From Cytophagales bacterium WSM2-2 (GTDB taxonomy: Bacteria; Bacteroidota; Bacteroidia; Cytophagales; Cyclobacteriaceae), in the NCBI GenBank assembly GCA_015472025.1, contig BNHL01000001.1, positions 1,116,001 to 1,180,000 of the forward strand: a stretch of 64,000 bases of DNA, in the 5' to 3' direction. Position numbers and translations under genes: made by a program. The notes under the pieces were generated by a model that ran no database searches, was not told where the DNA came from, and worked only from the letters and a program-made list of their open reading frames with translations. Numbering within the stretch: position 1 is the first letter of the stretch; every line of letters starts with the position of its first letter. Below, piece by piece: positions 8,669 to 17,032 of the stretch.

Positions 8669-9535
8669 TTAATTTTTACGGTCCTTTAACAATGCTAATA
8701 GATTTGAGAGATCTCCTTCAAAAATAAAAGTCTTCAGTTCCAGCGTTTTGGTTTCACCACTTTTTAGATCAATTGCCGGATCGGCATGATGGCAGCTGCG
8801 CTCGGGATTCGTCCACAGGTTGCCAGTCTCTTTGGTAAAAGTTGCTGCCACCCATTTTTTGTCTTGCGACAGTGTGGCAATGACTGGTAGATCGGCTTTT
8901 CTTGATTTGTAATATCGTGTGATGTTACCGTCTTTTTCAACTCTCTTTTCAGCAACCGGCCAGGTGTACGAAACCAGGTAGCGGCAAGGAAGCCAGTTAT
9001 TCATTGTAAGCCGTTCGGGAGTTTCAGAGGCTATCAATTCAAATCCATCGGTGTGGTGAACATAAGTTCTCTCGAGCAAATTGTCTGAGAAAAGTGAATA
9101 CAACTTCACACAAGTCACAGCCTGTAAATTACTATACGAAATATCGGAGTGATTGGTGAGCTGATACTTTATCCTGATTCCATCCGGTTCCATGATAGCT
9201 ATAGCCACCATTTTAACCCGGTTCATTAACTCCGTTTCGTAAGTGAATGTGTTACCGGCTTCTTTCCAAACCGGTTTTGTCATCTGGCGGTTGCGGTCGG
9301 TATTCAAATACAGATGCTCCACTTGCTTTGTCTTTTCATTGAGGCCAGTAACATGTTCAGGGAATTCGATCTCAATTCCACGATCGGAATCAGGTTGACC
9401 CGGTAATAAAACTTTTAATAAAGGAATGTCTTTTTGAACTACGATGAGTTTTAAGGCTTTTGACTGAGCGATGAGGGAACCGCTCTCTAAAACGATAATG
9501 AATAGTAACAACAGTCTATACTTTGAAGAATTCAT
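8669..9535 (-). CDS. Secreted protein of unknown function
   Basis: A 288-residue protein with a clear signal peptide (MNSSKYRLLLLFIIVLESGSLIAQS). The mature part is beta-rich, with no cysteine pair or catalytic motif that I recognise. Stretches such as IEIEFPEHVTGLNEKTKQ, RVKMVAIAIMEPDGIRIKYQ and LKSGETKTLELKTFIF suggest carbohydrate-binding or galactose-mutarotase-like sandwich folds, but this is only an impression. It is divergent from the small secreted gene at 9673, and the shared region holds a doubled GGGGAAA-CCC element that could control both. Confidence 0.75.
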   Translation of the reverse strand: MNSSKYRLLLLFIIVLESGSLIAQSKALKLIVVQKDIPLLKVLLPGQPDSDRGIEIEFPEHVTGLNEKTKQVEHLYLNTDRNRQMTKPVWKEAGNTFTYETELMNRVKMVAIAIMEPDGIRIKYQLTNHSDISYSNLQAVTCVKLYSLFSDNLLERTYVHHTDGFELIASETPERLTMNNWLPCRYLVSYTWPVAEKRVEKDGNITRYYKSRKADLPVIATLSQDKKWVAATFTKETGNLWTNPERSCHHADPAIDLKSGETKTLELKTFIFEGDLSNLLALLKDRKN

Positions 9536-9578
9536 AGTAGAAACAAGGGGTACGTAAAATTACTTAAGATAAATGTTA

Positions 9579-9617
9579 CGGGGAAAAACCCATATTTCTT
9601 CGGGGAAATTCCCGTAT
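9579..9617. promoter_or_regulatory. Doubled palindromic operator-like element
   Basis: Two 17-bp copies, CGGGGAAAAACCCATAT (9579-9595) and CGGGGAAATTCCCGTAT (9601-9617), lie in direct orientation 22 bp apart, about two helical turns. Each has a GGG-N6-CCC dyad; the second is a CGGG/CCCG palindrome. They sit between two divergent secreted-protein genes, 44 bp from one start and 56 bp from the other. This layout is typical of a dimer-binding operator, but the regulator is unknown. Confidence 0.55.
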
Positions 9618-9672
9618 CCTTCTGTATAGTAAAATACCCTTCTTATTCTACTTTTACTTCTCCTCTTCGACT

Positions 9673-9990
9673 ATGAAAACCGGTTGGACTGTAGTTTGTC
9701 TGTTGTTGTGCATCGCAGCGTTTGGTCAGAACGAGAAGAAGCAGACTGCGTTGAGTAAAAAAGAAATTGCCAAGATCGATCAGGAAACGAAGGTACAGCC
9801 CGTATTCGAGTTCGATTCGATACGTGTGGAGCTGTACCACGGAGAGGAGCGGTTTGCCATTCTGCCTGCTTATCTCAAAAGCCAGGTCAACGAAAAGTAC
9901 ATTCTCTCTACGGAACTTTCGGCAGATACCCTACGAGGGAATAAAACGCTGTTGCGCATTTTGCTGTACATGAAGTTTCCCGGAGGATAG
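9673..9990 (+). CDS. Small secreted protein of unknown function
   Basis: A 105-residue protein beginning MKTGWTVVCLLLCIAAFGQN, a standard signal peptide with a cleavage site before QNEKK. The remaining ~85 residues are charged, with a KKEIAKIDQETK helix and several beta stretches (VFEFDSIRVELY, KYILSTEL). No family is recognised. Its start is divergent from 8669-9535, and both face the doubled operator-like element, so the two may be co-regulated. Confidence 0.65.
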   Translation: MKTGWTVVCLLLCIAAFGQNEKKQTALSKKEIAKIDQETKVQPVFEFDSIRVELYHGEERFAILPAYLKSQVNEKYILSTELSADTLRGNKTLLRILLYMKFPGG

Positions 9991-10015
9991 GTACGTTGAC
10001 AGCGTTCAGGCTAAC

Positions 10016-10873
10016 TCAGAAGAGTGAATCTGAAAATAATTTGAAAGAAGATTGAGGTGCGTATTTCCAAAACAGCGAAGGCTCGAAAACTTCCAGTTCC
10101 ATCAAAAGCAGCTTGCCATTGGAAACGACTCCGTCAACGCGGGCATAAGGCAACGGTTCGCTGACCTTGTTTACAATTTTCTCTCCCTGCTGAATTAAAT
10201 CGGGAGATGGTGTGAATGCCGCTACAGTTCCGCCCAACTCAGTCTGCACCCGGAAGTCATCTTGTTTCGGTTTTTTCACCACGGCATGACTATACTTTTT
10301 ATTCAAATAGATCAGTGAAACCTCACCTTGCTCCAGAACCTCAGGCGAAAACTTTTGAATAATTGTATCCGCGAGTTGAACGCTGTCGTCCAGGGTTTGC
10401 TGCGCTCCATTCAATGAATGTAATGATGTTACCCAGGTACCTCGTGCCCCGGCAGAAACTGCAGGCTTCACCACCACTTTCTCCCAGCCATTCTTTTCCA
10501 TCACTGATTTCAGTTCAATTCGTTCACTTTGTCTGACAAGGATCGCTTGAGGAATCTCAACACCTTTCGCTTGCAGCTCGAACAAGTACTGTTTGTGCAT
10601 ATTCCATTCGATAATCTTAAGTGAGTTGATGAATGGAAGGCTTTGTGTCTTCATCTCGGCAAGCCATGCGCTGAATTCAACGGGTTTCTTATGATAATTC
10701 CAGCACGAGCGAAAGATGATCTTGTCGTATAATCTCCAGTTTGCCCCGATGTCCCATGGTGTAGCTTCAACGATAAAGTTTTGTTGTCGGAGATAGTTCG
10801 CAAGAAGTTGATCATCGGCTGTGATATCAGGAAAGTTGCTGGAAGTAATGAAGGCGATTTTGAAATCAGGCAT
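10016..10873 (-). CDS. ATP-grasp enzyme, RimK/glutathione synthetase-like
   Basis: A 285-residue ATP-grasp protein. The N-terminal Rossmann-like part (KIAFITSSNFPDITADDQLL) is followed by FRSCWNYHKKP. The central ATP-binding region contains VVVKPAVSAGARGTW, and a typical C-terminal metal site region reads ARVDGVVSNGKLLLMELEVFEPSLFW. These enzymes ligate a carboxylate to an amine or thiol through an acyl-phosphate. Its size and the RSCWNYH motif match a stand-alone group in many bacteria whose substrate I do not know. Downstream neighbour of the DUF1801-like gene on the same strand, with a 30-nt gap, so co-transcription with 10904-11299 and the GH20 gene is possible. Confidence 0.82.
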   Translation of the reverse strand: MPDFKIAFITSSNFPDITADDQLLANYLRQQNFIVEATPWDIGANWRLYDKIIFRSCWNYHKKPVEFSAWLAEMKTQSLPFINSLKIIEWNMHKQYLFELQAKGVEIPQAILVRQSERIELKSVMEKNGWEKVVVKPAVSAGARGTWVTSLHSLNGAQQTLDDSVQLADTIIQKFSPEVLEQGEVSLIYLNKKYSHAVVKKPKQDDFRVQTELGGTVAAFTPSPDLIQQGEKIVNKVSEPLPYARVDGVVSNGKLLLMELEVFEPSLFWKYAPQSSFKLFSDSLF

Positions 10874-10903
10874 TGGAGTCAGTCCGAAAGTCTTACATCT
10901 GTA

Positions 10904-11299
10904 TTATTTCATGTAGCCGGCTTCGATCCAGGCTTTCACTCCGTGTTTTAGCAGGGCAGCGAGTTCTTTTTGGTTGACATGCTCTTCCTTTTTGAAATGG
11001 AAGCAGGTTTTTCCCTTCAGGCATTTAATCAGCGTGGGCGCCATTTTTTTGATCTCGTCTGTTTTGTAGTAGGCAGGGAAGAAATAAAACACGACTGAAT
11101 CTTTTCGCTGTGCCACAGAGGCGAAATACATCCCCGGAACTATTTTTTTGTCGTAGCCGTACGGTACAGGTTTGTTACCCATCAACTCGATAGCCTGTTT
11201 TTTAGTATCAATCTTGCTCACCATTGGTGGAGATACTTTTTTCAGCGCACTCTCCAGGATCAGGAAAATCGCCTCCCGGGTTTCTGATGTGATTGGCAT
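10904..11299 (-). CDS. DUF1801/YdhG-like small protein
   Basis: This 131-residue cytoplasmic protein resembles the DUF1801 (YdhG-like) fold. It has an N-terminal helix, a KPVPYGYDKKIVPGMYFASVAQRKDSVVFYFF core and a terminal helix after CFHFKKEEHV. Members are small alpha/beta proteins without an established reaction. The ATG lies one base after the GH20 stop, so the two are almost certainly on one transcript. The link to chitin or amino-sugar degradation is positional only. Confidence 0.7.
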   Translation of the reverse strand: MPITSETREAIFLILESALKKVSPPMVSKIDTKKQAIELMGNKPVPYGYDKKIVPGMYFASVAQRKDSVVFYFFPAYYKTDEIKKMAPTLIKCLKGKTCFHFKKEEHVNQKELAALLKHGVKAWIEAGYMK

Positions 11300-11300
11300 A

Positions 11301-13592
11301 TTAATTCACTATGATTTCATCCGCAAACAACCATGCTGCCTTGCCTTCGCCTTTGTGGCCAGGAGGGCAGACACCAAGATTCTTTGCCGTCACACGAATA
11401 AATTTCACTTTTTGGTCCTTGAAAGAAACTGAAAAATCTTTCAGGATAATGTTCTTGTCATCAACCGAAATGGTGTTGCTCTTGTTCCCTACTTCGGTAA
11501 ATGATTTTCCGTCTGCCGACACTTCAAACTTAACTGACTGCGGCATGAAGATCCAGGCGCGGTAATTTTGTAGACACCCGATCGTAACCTGATGAATGTT
11601 CTTCTCTTCACCCAAATCTATAGTGGCGATCAAATCATTTTTATTGAACGCATGCCATGATTTCCCGTGCGTAATTGTTCCCCGGATGCCGTCCGTCAAT
11701 GAATTCGGTCCATCGGCTTTATATGACTGGCTGTTGGGATTGACATAAGTCACGTCTCTCCCTATGGCCTTATGAATTGAAAAGGATTGTTCGTTAGCTG
11801 CAGGACTTACAACTCTGCCGCCCACAACAGTCACTGCTTTGATCGTCATCGTTGTGTCGATATTAAATTCCCCTGCATATTTCTTACCGGAAGCGGTCGG
11901 AACTGATCCGTCAGTGGTGTAGAAAATTTCTCCGTTAAAAGTTTCTGAAAACATTGACACCTTCAGCTTTCCATCTTTCGCAACAGGTTTGATGTCTACT
12001 TTAAAATTTCCTTTGCTGTAGTGTAGGCCTTTCTGTTCAAAGGCCGTGAAATGCGATTGCAATCGCTGATTGAATCCACTCCAATCGCGCGTTGATTTGG
12101 GGCTCCATACAACTTCTCCCAAGGCCAGCATACGTGGCAGTACCATATACTCTACATGTTCTGCCGTTGTGATAAATTCTGTCCAGAGGTTAGCTTGCGC
12201 ACCGAGCACATACTTACCTTCCTCATCGCTGAGCTCTTTCGGAATAGGCTCATAGTCGTAAACTCTCTTCAGCGTATTGAAACCTCCGATGGCGTAAGGT
12301 TCCGTTTCCGGGTCTCCCTGGTAGTGATCGAAGTAACATGGTGTGCCGGGTGTCATAACAACATTGTGTTTCATTTTTGCCGCCTCAATCCCACCCTTCT
12401 CTCCACGCCAGCTCATCACCGTAGCATCGGGAGCGAGCCCTCCTTCGAGGATCTCATCCCAGCCAATCATTTTCTTGTTTTTACTGATAAGGAATTTCTC
12501 AATCCGCTTAATGAAATAACTCTGAAGTTCATCTTCGTCTTTAAGATTCTCCGCTTTGATCCTGGCCTGGCAGCGTTCGCATTTTTTCCACGGACCTTTC
12601 TCTACCTCATCACCGCCAATGTGGACGTACGATGAAGGAAAGAGTGTAATCACTTCACTCAACACATCCTGAATAAAATTAAAAGACTCGTCATTGCCTG
12701 CGCAAAAATTGGAAGCCGCATCAGTGTAGTCACCACCGGTGAGTGGCAATTGAGGTTTTTGAGTGCAACTCAGCTGAGGATATGACGCAAACACCGCAGC
12801 AGAGTGTCCGGGCATCTCTATTTCAGGAACAACAGTGATGTTTCGCTTTCGCGCATATTCTACAATTTCTTTGATTTGCTCTTGTGTATAGTAACCACCA
12901 TACGTTGGAAGATCACCGGGCTTGGCAATTTTTCGTTCGCGCCAGTTAATATTCGTTTGGTCGGCACGCCATGCCCCGACTTCTGTAAGCTTGGGATATT
13001 TTTTTATTTCGATGCGCCATCCCTGATCATCGACAAGGTGCCAGTGAAAAGTATTGAACTTGTACATCGCCATCAGATCAATGTATTCTTTTATAACATC
13101 TGGCGAAAAGAAATGGCGACTCACATCCAGGTGCATCCCACGCCAGTTGAAACGAGGGTTATCTATAACTGTCATACACGGCACATTCAGCAACCGGTTA
13201 GTACGAATTGCCGGCAATGTCTGGAGAAGCGTCTGCGTTGCGTAAAAGATTCCTGCTGGTGAATTGGCGTTGATCACTATCGAAGAGCCTGACACAATTA
13301 ATTCATATCCTTCCTTTCCTAAATTCTGCTTTGAGATAATGTTAAAGGAAACTGTTTTGCTCTTCGATTTAACCGGAAGTGAGATGCCGGAAATACTCCT
13401 GATCGATGAAGTGAATAACTCAGCAACATCCTTGAGGTCTTTATTTTTCTTGTCAAACTTCAGCCATGTGTTTTCATCGATTGCAAACGTACCGGGACTT
13501 GAAGTAATGCTTGCCGGTTGCGGAATGATATTTAAACTCTGTGCAAAGGATAAAGCAGGCCAACAAAGAATCAGGAATAGTTTCTTAAGCAT
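11301..13592 (-). CDS. Beta-N-acetylhexosaminidase, GH20, with C-terminal discoidin-like domain
   Basis: A 763-residue exported glycosidase removing terminal GlcNAc/GalNAc from chitin fragments or glycans by substrate-assisted catalysis. Layout: signal peptide (MLKKLFLILCWPALSFAQS), GH20b domain (about 20-140), then a TIM barrel from WRGMHLDVSRHFF. The catalytic pair is D328-E329 in HIGGDEVEKGPW. A chitobiase/FN3-like segment (EIFYTTDGSVPTASGKKY) and an F5/8-type-C-like end domain (IATIDLGEEKNIHQVTIG) follow. ATG 13592 is preferred to 13601 because it starts the signal peptide; TAATTTTTG upstream may be its -7 box. Confidence 0.93.
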   Translation of the reverse strand: MLKKLFLILCWPALSFAQSLNIIPQPASITSSPGTFAIDENTWLKFDKKNKDLKDVAELFTSSIRSISGISLPVKSKSKTVSFNIISKQNLGKEGYELIVSGSSIVINANSPAGIFYATQTLLQTLPAIRTNRLLNVPCMTVIDNPRFNWRGMHLDVSRHFFSPDVIKEYIDLMAMYKFNTFHWHLVDDQGWRIEIKKYPKLTEVGAWRADQTNINWRERKIAKPGDLPTYGGYYTQEQIKEIVEYARKRNITVVPEIEMPGHSAAVFASYPQLSCTQKPQLPLTGGDYTDAASNFCAGNDESFNFIQDVLSEVITLFPSSYVHIGGDEVEKGPWKKCERCQARIKAENLKDEDELQSYFIKRIEKFLISKNKKMIGWDEILEGGLAPDATVMSWRGEKGGIEAAKMKHNVVMTPGTPCYFDHYQGDPETEPYAIGGFNTLKRVYDYEPIPKELSDEEGKYVLGAQANLWTEFITTAEHVEYMVLPRMLALGEVVWSPKSTRDWSGFNQRLQSHFTAFEQKGLHYSKGNFKVDIKPVAKDGKLKVSMFSETFNGEIFYTTDGSVPTASGKKYAGEFNIDTTMTIKAVTVVGGRVVSPAANEQSFSIHKAIGRDVTYVNPNSQSYKADGPNSLTDGIRGTITHGKSWHAFNKNDLIATIDLGEEKNIHQVTIGCLQNYRAWIFMPQSVKFEVSADGKSFTEVGNKSNTISVDDKNIILKDFSVSFKDQKVKFIRVTAKNLGVCPPGHKGEGKAAWLFADEIIVN

Positions 13593-13638
13593 ATGACTCA
13601 AAAATTATTTTCGCGTTAGGCGCAAGGAAGCAAAAAAC

Positions 13639-15918
13639 TTACAGGTGCTCGTTCCGTTCGTGCAGTTGCGCATCAACGACTGCAATGGCAGCCATGGTTA
13701 CAATTTCACGAATTGAACTTCCCAATTGTAAAATATGCACGGGTTTTTTCATGCCCAGCAAAATCGGTCCGATCGCTTCCGCTCCTCCAATCTCCATCAG
13801 CAGCTTGTATGCAATATTTGCCGAAGCCAGGTTTGGAAAAATGAGAGTATTAGCTCCATTTTTGGCTAGTCCGCTGAAGGGATAAATCTCCTGCTGCAAT
13901 TCTGTATCAAAGGCCACATTTGCCTGAATGTCGCCATCTATGACAAGGTTAGGATATTTTTCTTTCGCCAGGCGAACCGCTTCTCTTGCCTTGTCAGGAA
14001 TTTCGCCTTTACTGGAACCAAAATTAGAATAGGACAACACTGCCACACGAGGCTCATTGTCGAAGAATTTCACTCCGCGCCACGTAAGGCCGATGATGCC
14101 AACGAGCTCTTCAGCTGTCGGGTCAACGTTTACAGTACAATCCGAGAAAAAGAAAGTCCCCTTTTTATTCATGATGATGTACATCCCGGCTACTCTCTTT
14201 ACTCCGGGCGCCATGCCAATGATTTGCAACGAGGGCAAAATCGTTTTTGAATAATCCTTTGTCAATCCTGACACGAGTGCATCAGCTTCGCCATACTCTA
14301 CCATCATCGCTCCAAAGGCATTACGATCACGCATCTGGCGCAGTGCATCATGATAATTGACTCCCTTGCGCTGACGTTTTTCAAAATACGCCTTTGCATA
14401 TTTTTCAGTGAGTTCTTTTTCCTCACGAGGATCAATGATCTTGCAATCGCCCAATTCAAGACTATGCTCTTTCACCAATCGCTCGATCTCGACTTTGCTT
14501 CCCAATAAAATAGGTTCGGCAATTCCTTCATCTTTTAAAATCTGCGCAGCTTTCAATATTTTGTGATGATCAGCTTCAGCAAATAAAATGCGTTTCGGTT
14601 TTTTCTTCGCGAGATCGATGATCCGTGACGTGAGCTTCTGATCAATACCAATTCGTTTCAGCAATTGCTCATTGTAAGCGCCCCAATCCGTGATCGGGTT
14701 GGTTGCCATACCGGAATCCATGGCTGCCTTGGCAACCGCAGGTGAAACGGTCGTGATCAAGCGTGGATCCAGTGGCTTTGGAATGAGGTAATCCGGACCG
14801 AATTGAATTTTACTTACACCGTACGCCTGAAAAACAATATCCGGAACAGGTTCTTTCGCCAAATCTGCCAACGCATGTACTGCAGCAAGTTTCATCTCTT
14901 CGTTGATCTCCGTAGCACGGACATCTAATGCTCCACGGAAGATGTATGGAAAGCCAAGTACGTTGTTGATCTGGTTAGGATGATCCGAACGACCGGTGCC
15001 CATAATAATATCCGGGCGGGCTTTTTTTGCCAGGTCGTAAGCGATTTCGGGATTCGGATTTGCGAGGGCAAAAACGATTGGATCTTTGGCCATCGCTTGA
15101 ATATCTTCCGGTGTCAATATATCTGCCACCGACAAACCAACGAAAGCGTCTGCACCTTTAATGGCTTCTTTAAGGGTAGTCACTTTTCGAGTAGTGGCGA
15201 ACTCCAGTTTACTCTTATCAAGCCCGGGGCGGTCTTTGGTAATCACTCCTTTGCTGTCGCACATGATCAGGTTTTCCTTCTTCAAGCCGAGCGCCAGGTA
15301 TAATTTGGTACAAGAAATTGCAGCTGCACCCGCACCATTTACGACAAGCACAATCTCATTGATCTTCTTTCCGTTTACAACCAATGCATTCAACAACGCA
15401 GCACTTGAAATAATCGCAGTGCCGTGCTGGTCATCATGCATGATCGGGATATTCATTTTCTCCCGAAGCACCGTTTCAATTTTGAAACACTCAGGCGCTT
15501 TGATGTCTTCGAGGTTGATGCCTCCGAATGTCGGCTCGAGTGATTTTACTATTTCTATGAATTTATCAGGATCTTCCTCGTTGATCTCAATATCGAAACT
15601 GTCGATACCTGCATATTTTTTGAACAATACTGCTTTACCTTCCATCACCGGCTTGGCAGCCTCGGGGCCAATATTTCCAAGACCCAAAACAGCTGTGCCG
15701 TTGGTGATCACTGCTACTAAATTTCCTTTGCTTGTATATTTATAAACGTCTTCTTTGTTCGCAGCGATTTCTTTGCATGGCTCTGCAACACCTGGCGAAT
15801 AAGCTAACGCGAGATCAAGTTGAGTGCTGAGTTTTTTAGTTGGTGTGACTTCAATTTTTCCGGGTTGCCCCTGGGTGTGATAATCGAGGGCATCCTGTTT
15901 TCGAATTTTAATCGACAT
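13639..15918 (-). CDS. maeB: NADP-dependent malic enzyme (malic enzyme-phosphotransacetylase fusion)
   Basis: The 759-residue MaeB-type enzyme decarboxylates malate to pyruvate and makes NADPH. The N-terminal malic domain shows YSPGVAEPCKEIA and IMHDDQHGTAIISSAALLNA; the dinucleotide site is VVNGAGAAAISC, followed by FALANPNPEI. From about residue 430 the protein becomes a phosphate acetyl/butyryltransferase-like domain (ILFAEADHHKILKAAQILKD, GTFFFSDCTVNVDPTAEEL), which in this family is regulatory and binds acetyl-CoA. Length and order match MaeB. In several gliding Bacteroidota I recall maeB next to ruvA-sprA; here about 11 kb separates them on the same strand. Confidence 0.95.
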   Translation of the reverse strand: MSIKIRKQDALDYHTQGQPGKIEVTPTKKLSTQLDLALAYSPGVAEPCKEIAANKEDVYKYTSKGNLVAVITNGTAVLGLGNIGPEAAKPVMEGKAVLFKKYAGIDSFDIEINEEDPDKFIEIVKSLEPTFGGINLEDIKAPECFKIETVLREKMNIPIMHDDQHGTAIISSAALLNALVVNGKKINEIVLVVNGAGAAAISCTKLYLALGLKKENLIMCDSKGVITKDRPGLDKSKLEFATTRKVTTLKEAIKGADAFVGLSVADILTPEDIQAMAKDPIVFALANPNPEIAYDLAKKARPDIIMGTGRSDHPNQINNVLGFPYIFRGALDVRATEINEEMKLAAVHALADLAKEPVPDIVFQAYGVSKIQFGPDYLIPKPLDPRLITTVSPAVAKAAMDSGMATNPITDWGAYNEQLLKRIGIDQKLTSRIIDLAKKKPKRILFAEADHHKILKAAQILKDEGIAEPILLGSKVEIERLVKEHSLELGDCKIIDPREEKELTEKYAKAYFEKRQRKGVNYHDALRQMRDRNAFGAMMVEYGEADALVSGLTKDYSKTILPSLQIIGMAPGVKRVAGMYIIMNKKGTFFFSDCTVNVDPTAEELVGIIGLTWRGVKFFDNEPRVAVLSYSNFGSSKGEIPDKAREAVRLAKEKYPNLVIDGDIQANVAFDTELQQEIYPFSGLAKNGANTLIFPNLASANIAYKLLMEIGGAEAIGPILLGMKKPVHILQLGSSIREIVTMAAIAVVDAQLHERNEHL

Positions 15919-16008
15919 AGCTATTTAGTTGAAATGGAAAGTTACAATTTCTTTGGTATTTGACTAGGCTTTTTGTGAAGAGGCGCGGTGTGTAGAGCTT
16001 CTTTTAGT

Positions 16009-16356
16009 TTATCCTCCGGAGCCTGTATCGAGTTTTAAATAAACCCGGAAATAGTAGTCGAGACTCCAGAGGCTCAACGCAAGAAAAAGTAAGTGGACAA
16101 GCAGGCTCACAAAAATTTTCCTGGTCAATTTTTTGTCATCACCACGGATTCCCAAGTAAAAAAAGTAAAAGCAACTCACCAGATTAAAAGCGCTGATTAT
16201 CTTAAGTGGAGTTCGCATTGCCTTATCATAATCGCTGATGAATCCATCTGGGAAACCCATCCACACAACCTCCTGGTAAAGTATATAAGCAGCCATCAAA
16301 ACGATGATTCCATATGCAATCACAACTATTCGAGGCCAATTCAATCTGATTCTCAC
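16009..16356 (-). CDS. Small membrane protein of unknown function
   Basis: A 115-residue protein with three probable membrane helices (about 9-27, 54-69 and 82-103), starting with GTG at 16356 and a basic MRIRLNWPR stretch. There is no recognised motif. The GTG lies 11 nt after the DUF1684 stop, so it is the last gene of the prfB-radC-serine hydrolase-DUF1684 run. Function unknown. Confidence 0.6.
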   Translation of the reverse strand: MRIRLNWPRIVVIAYGIIVLMAAYILYQEVVWMGFPDGFISDYDKAMRTPLKIISAFNLVSCFYFFYLGIRGDDKKLTRKIFVSLLVHLLFLALSLWSLDYYFRVYLKLDTGSGG

Positions 16357-16367
16357 TCAAAATGACT

Positions 16368-16988
16368 TTACTCATGATACTTTTTCTCGCCCGCCCTAAC
16401 GGCCGTTTTTAAAACGTTTTCCCGGGGAGGAAAAGGACAAGAGAAATTATCTGAATAAGCGCAATAGGGATTGTAGGTATTGTTAAAGTCGAGCGTGATG
16501 GAGGACGCTCCCGGAGTTTTTTTTATGTCAAGGTAGCGACCCGCTCCGTAGGTTTCGTTTGCACTTGTCGAATCCGCGAAAGCTAAAAACAAGGTACCCT
16601 TATATTGGCTGTCGTCTGCTATCTCCAGGATCAGGAGCTTACATGGGGAACCGTTCAATTCAAATTCGGCATAGGCATACTCAAGATATTTTTTTTCCAA
16701 ACCATCACTGGTAGGCAGCACGATCATTTTTTTATTCCCGATCGAATTAAGCTTTGCACTAATCCGGTATTTCAAGTCTGGAGTAAAATAATTCAGCTTA
16801 GTAAAATTTTTCTTCTCATCTCCGAAAGGAGAATCAGTCCCTGATTTCATCAACTCATCTTTTGCCTGCCGCTCTTTGTTGATTTGCGCAATATAGTCCT
16901 GATCGGACGTGCCTCCTTTAAAAGAATAGTAGAGAATGGTTGCAATCAGCGCAAGTATCGCGATAAAGAATACGTTCTTAGTTTTCAT
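16368..16988 (-). CDS. DUF1684 family protein, membrane-anchored
   Basis: The 206-residue protein starts with a signal anchor (NVFFIAILALIATILYYSF). The C-terminal two thirds match DUF1684: GAGRYLDIKKTPGASS, then LDFNNTYNPYCAYSDNFSCPF with its conserved NPYCAY and CP residues, and PPRENVLKTAVRAGEKKY. DUF1684 has no proven reaction. It sits 44 nt after the serine hydrolase gene on the same strand, likely in the same operon. Confidence 0.8.
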   Translation of the reverse strand: MKTKNVFFIAILALIATILYYSFKGGTSDQDYIAQINKERQAKDELMKSGTDSPFGDEKKNFTKLNYFTPDLKYRISAKLNSIGNKKMIVLPTSDGLEKKYLEYAYAEFELNGSPCKLLILEIADDSQYKGTLFLAFADSTSANETYGAGRYLDIKKTPGASSITLDFNNTYNPYCAYSDNFSCPFPPRENVLKTAVRAGEKKYHE

Positions 16989-17032
16989 ATTTTAACATAC
17001 AGATTTCTCAAGGGCAAAGATATGCTACGAGG

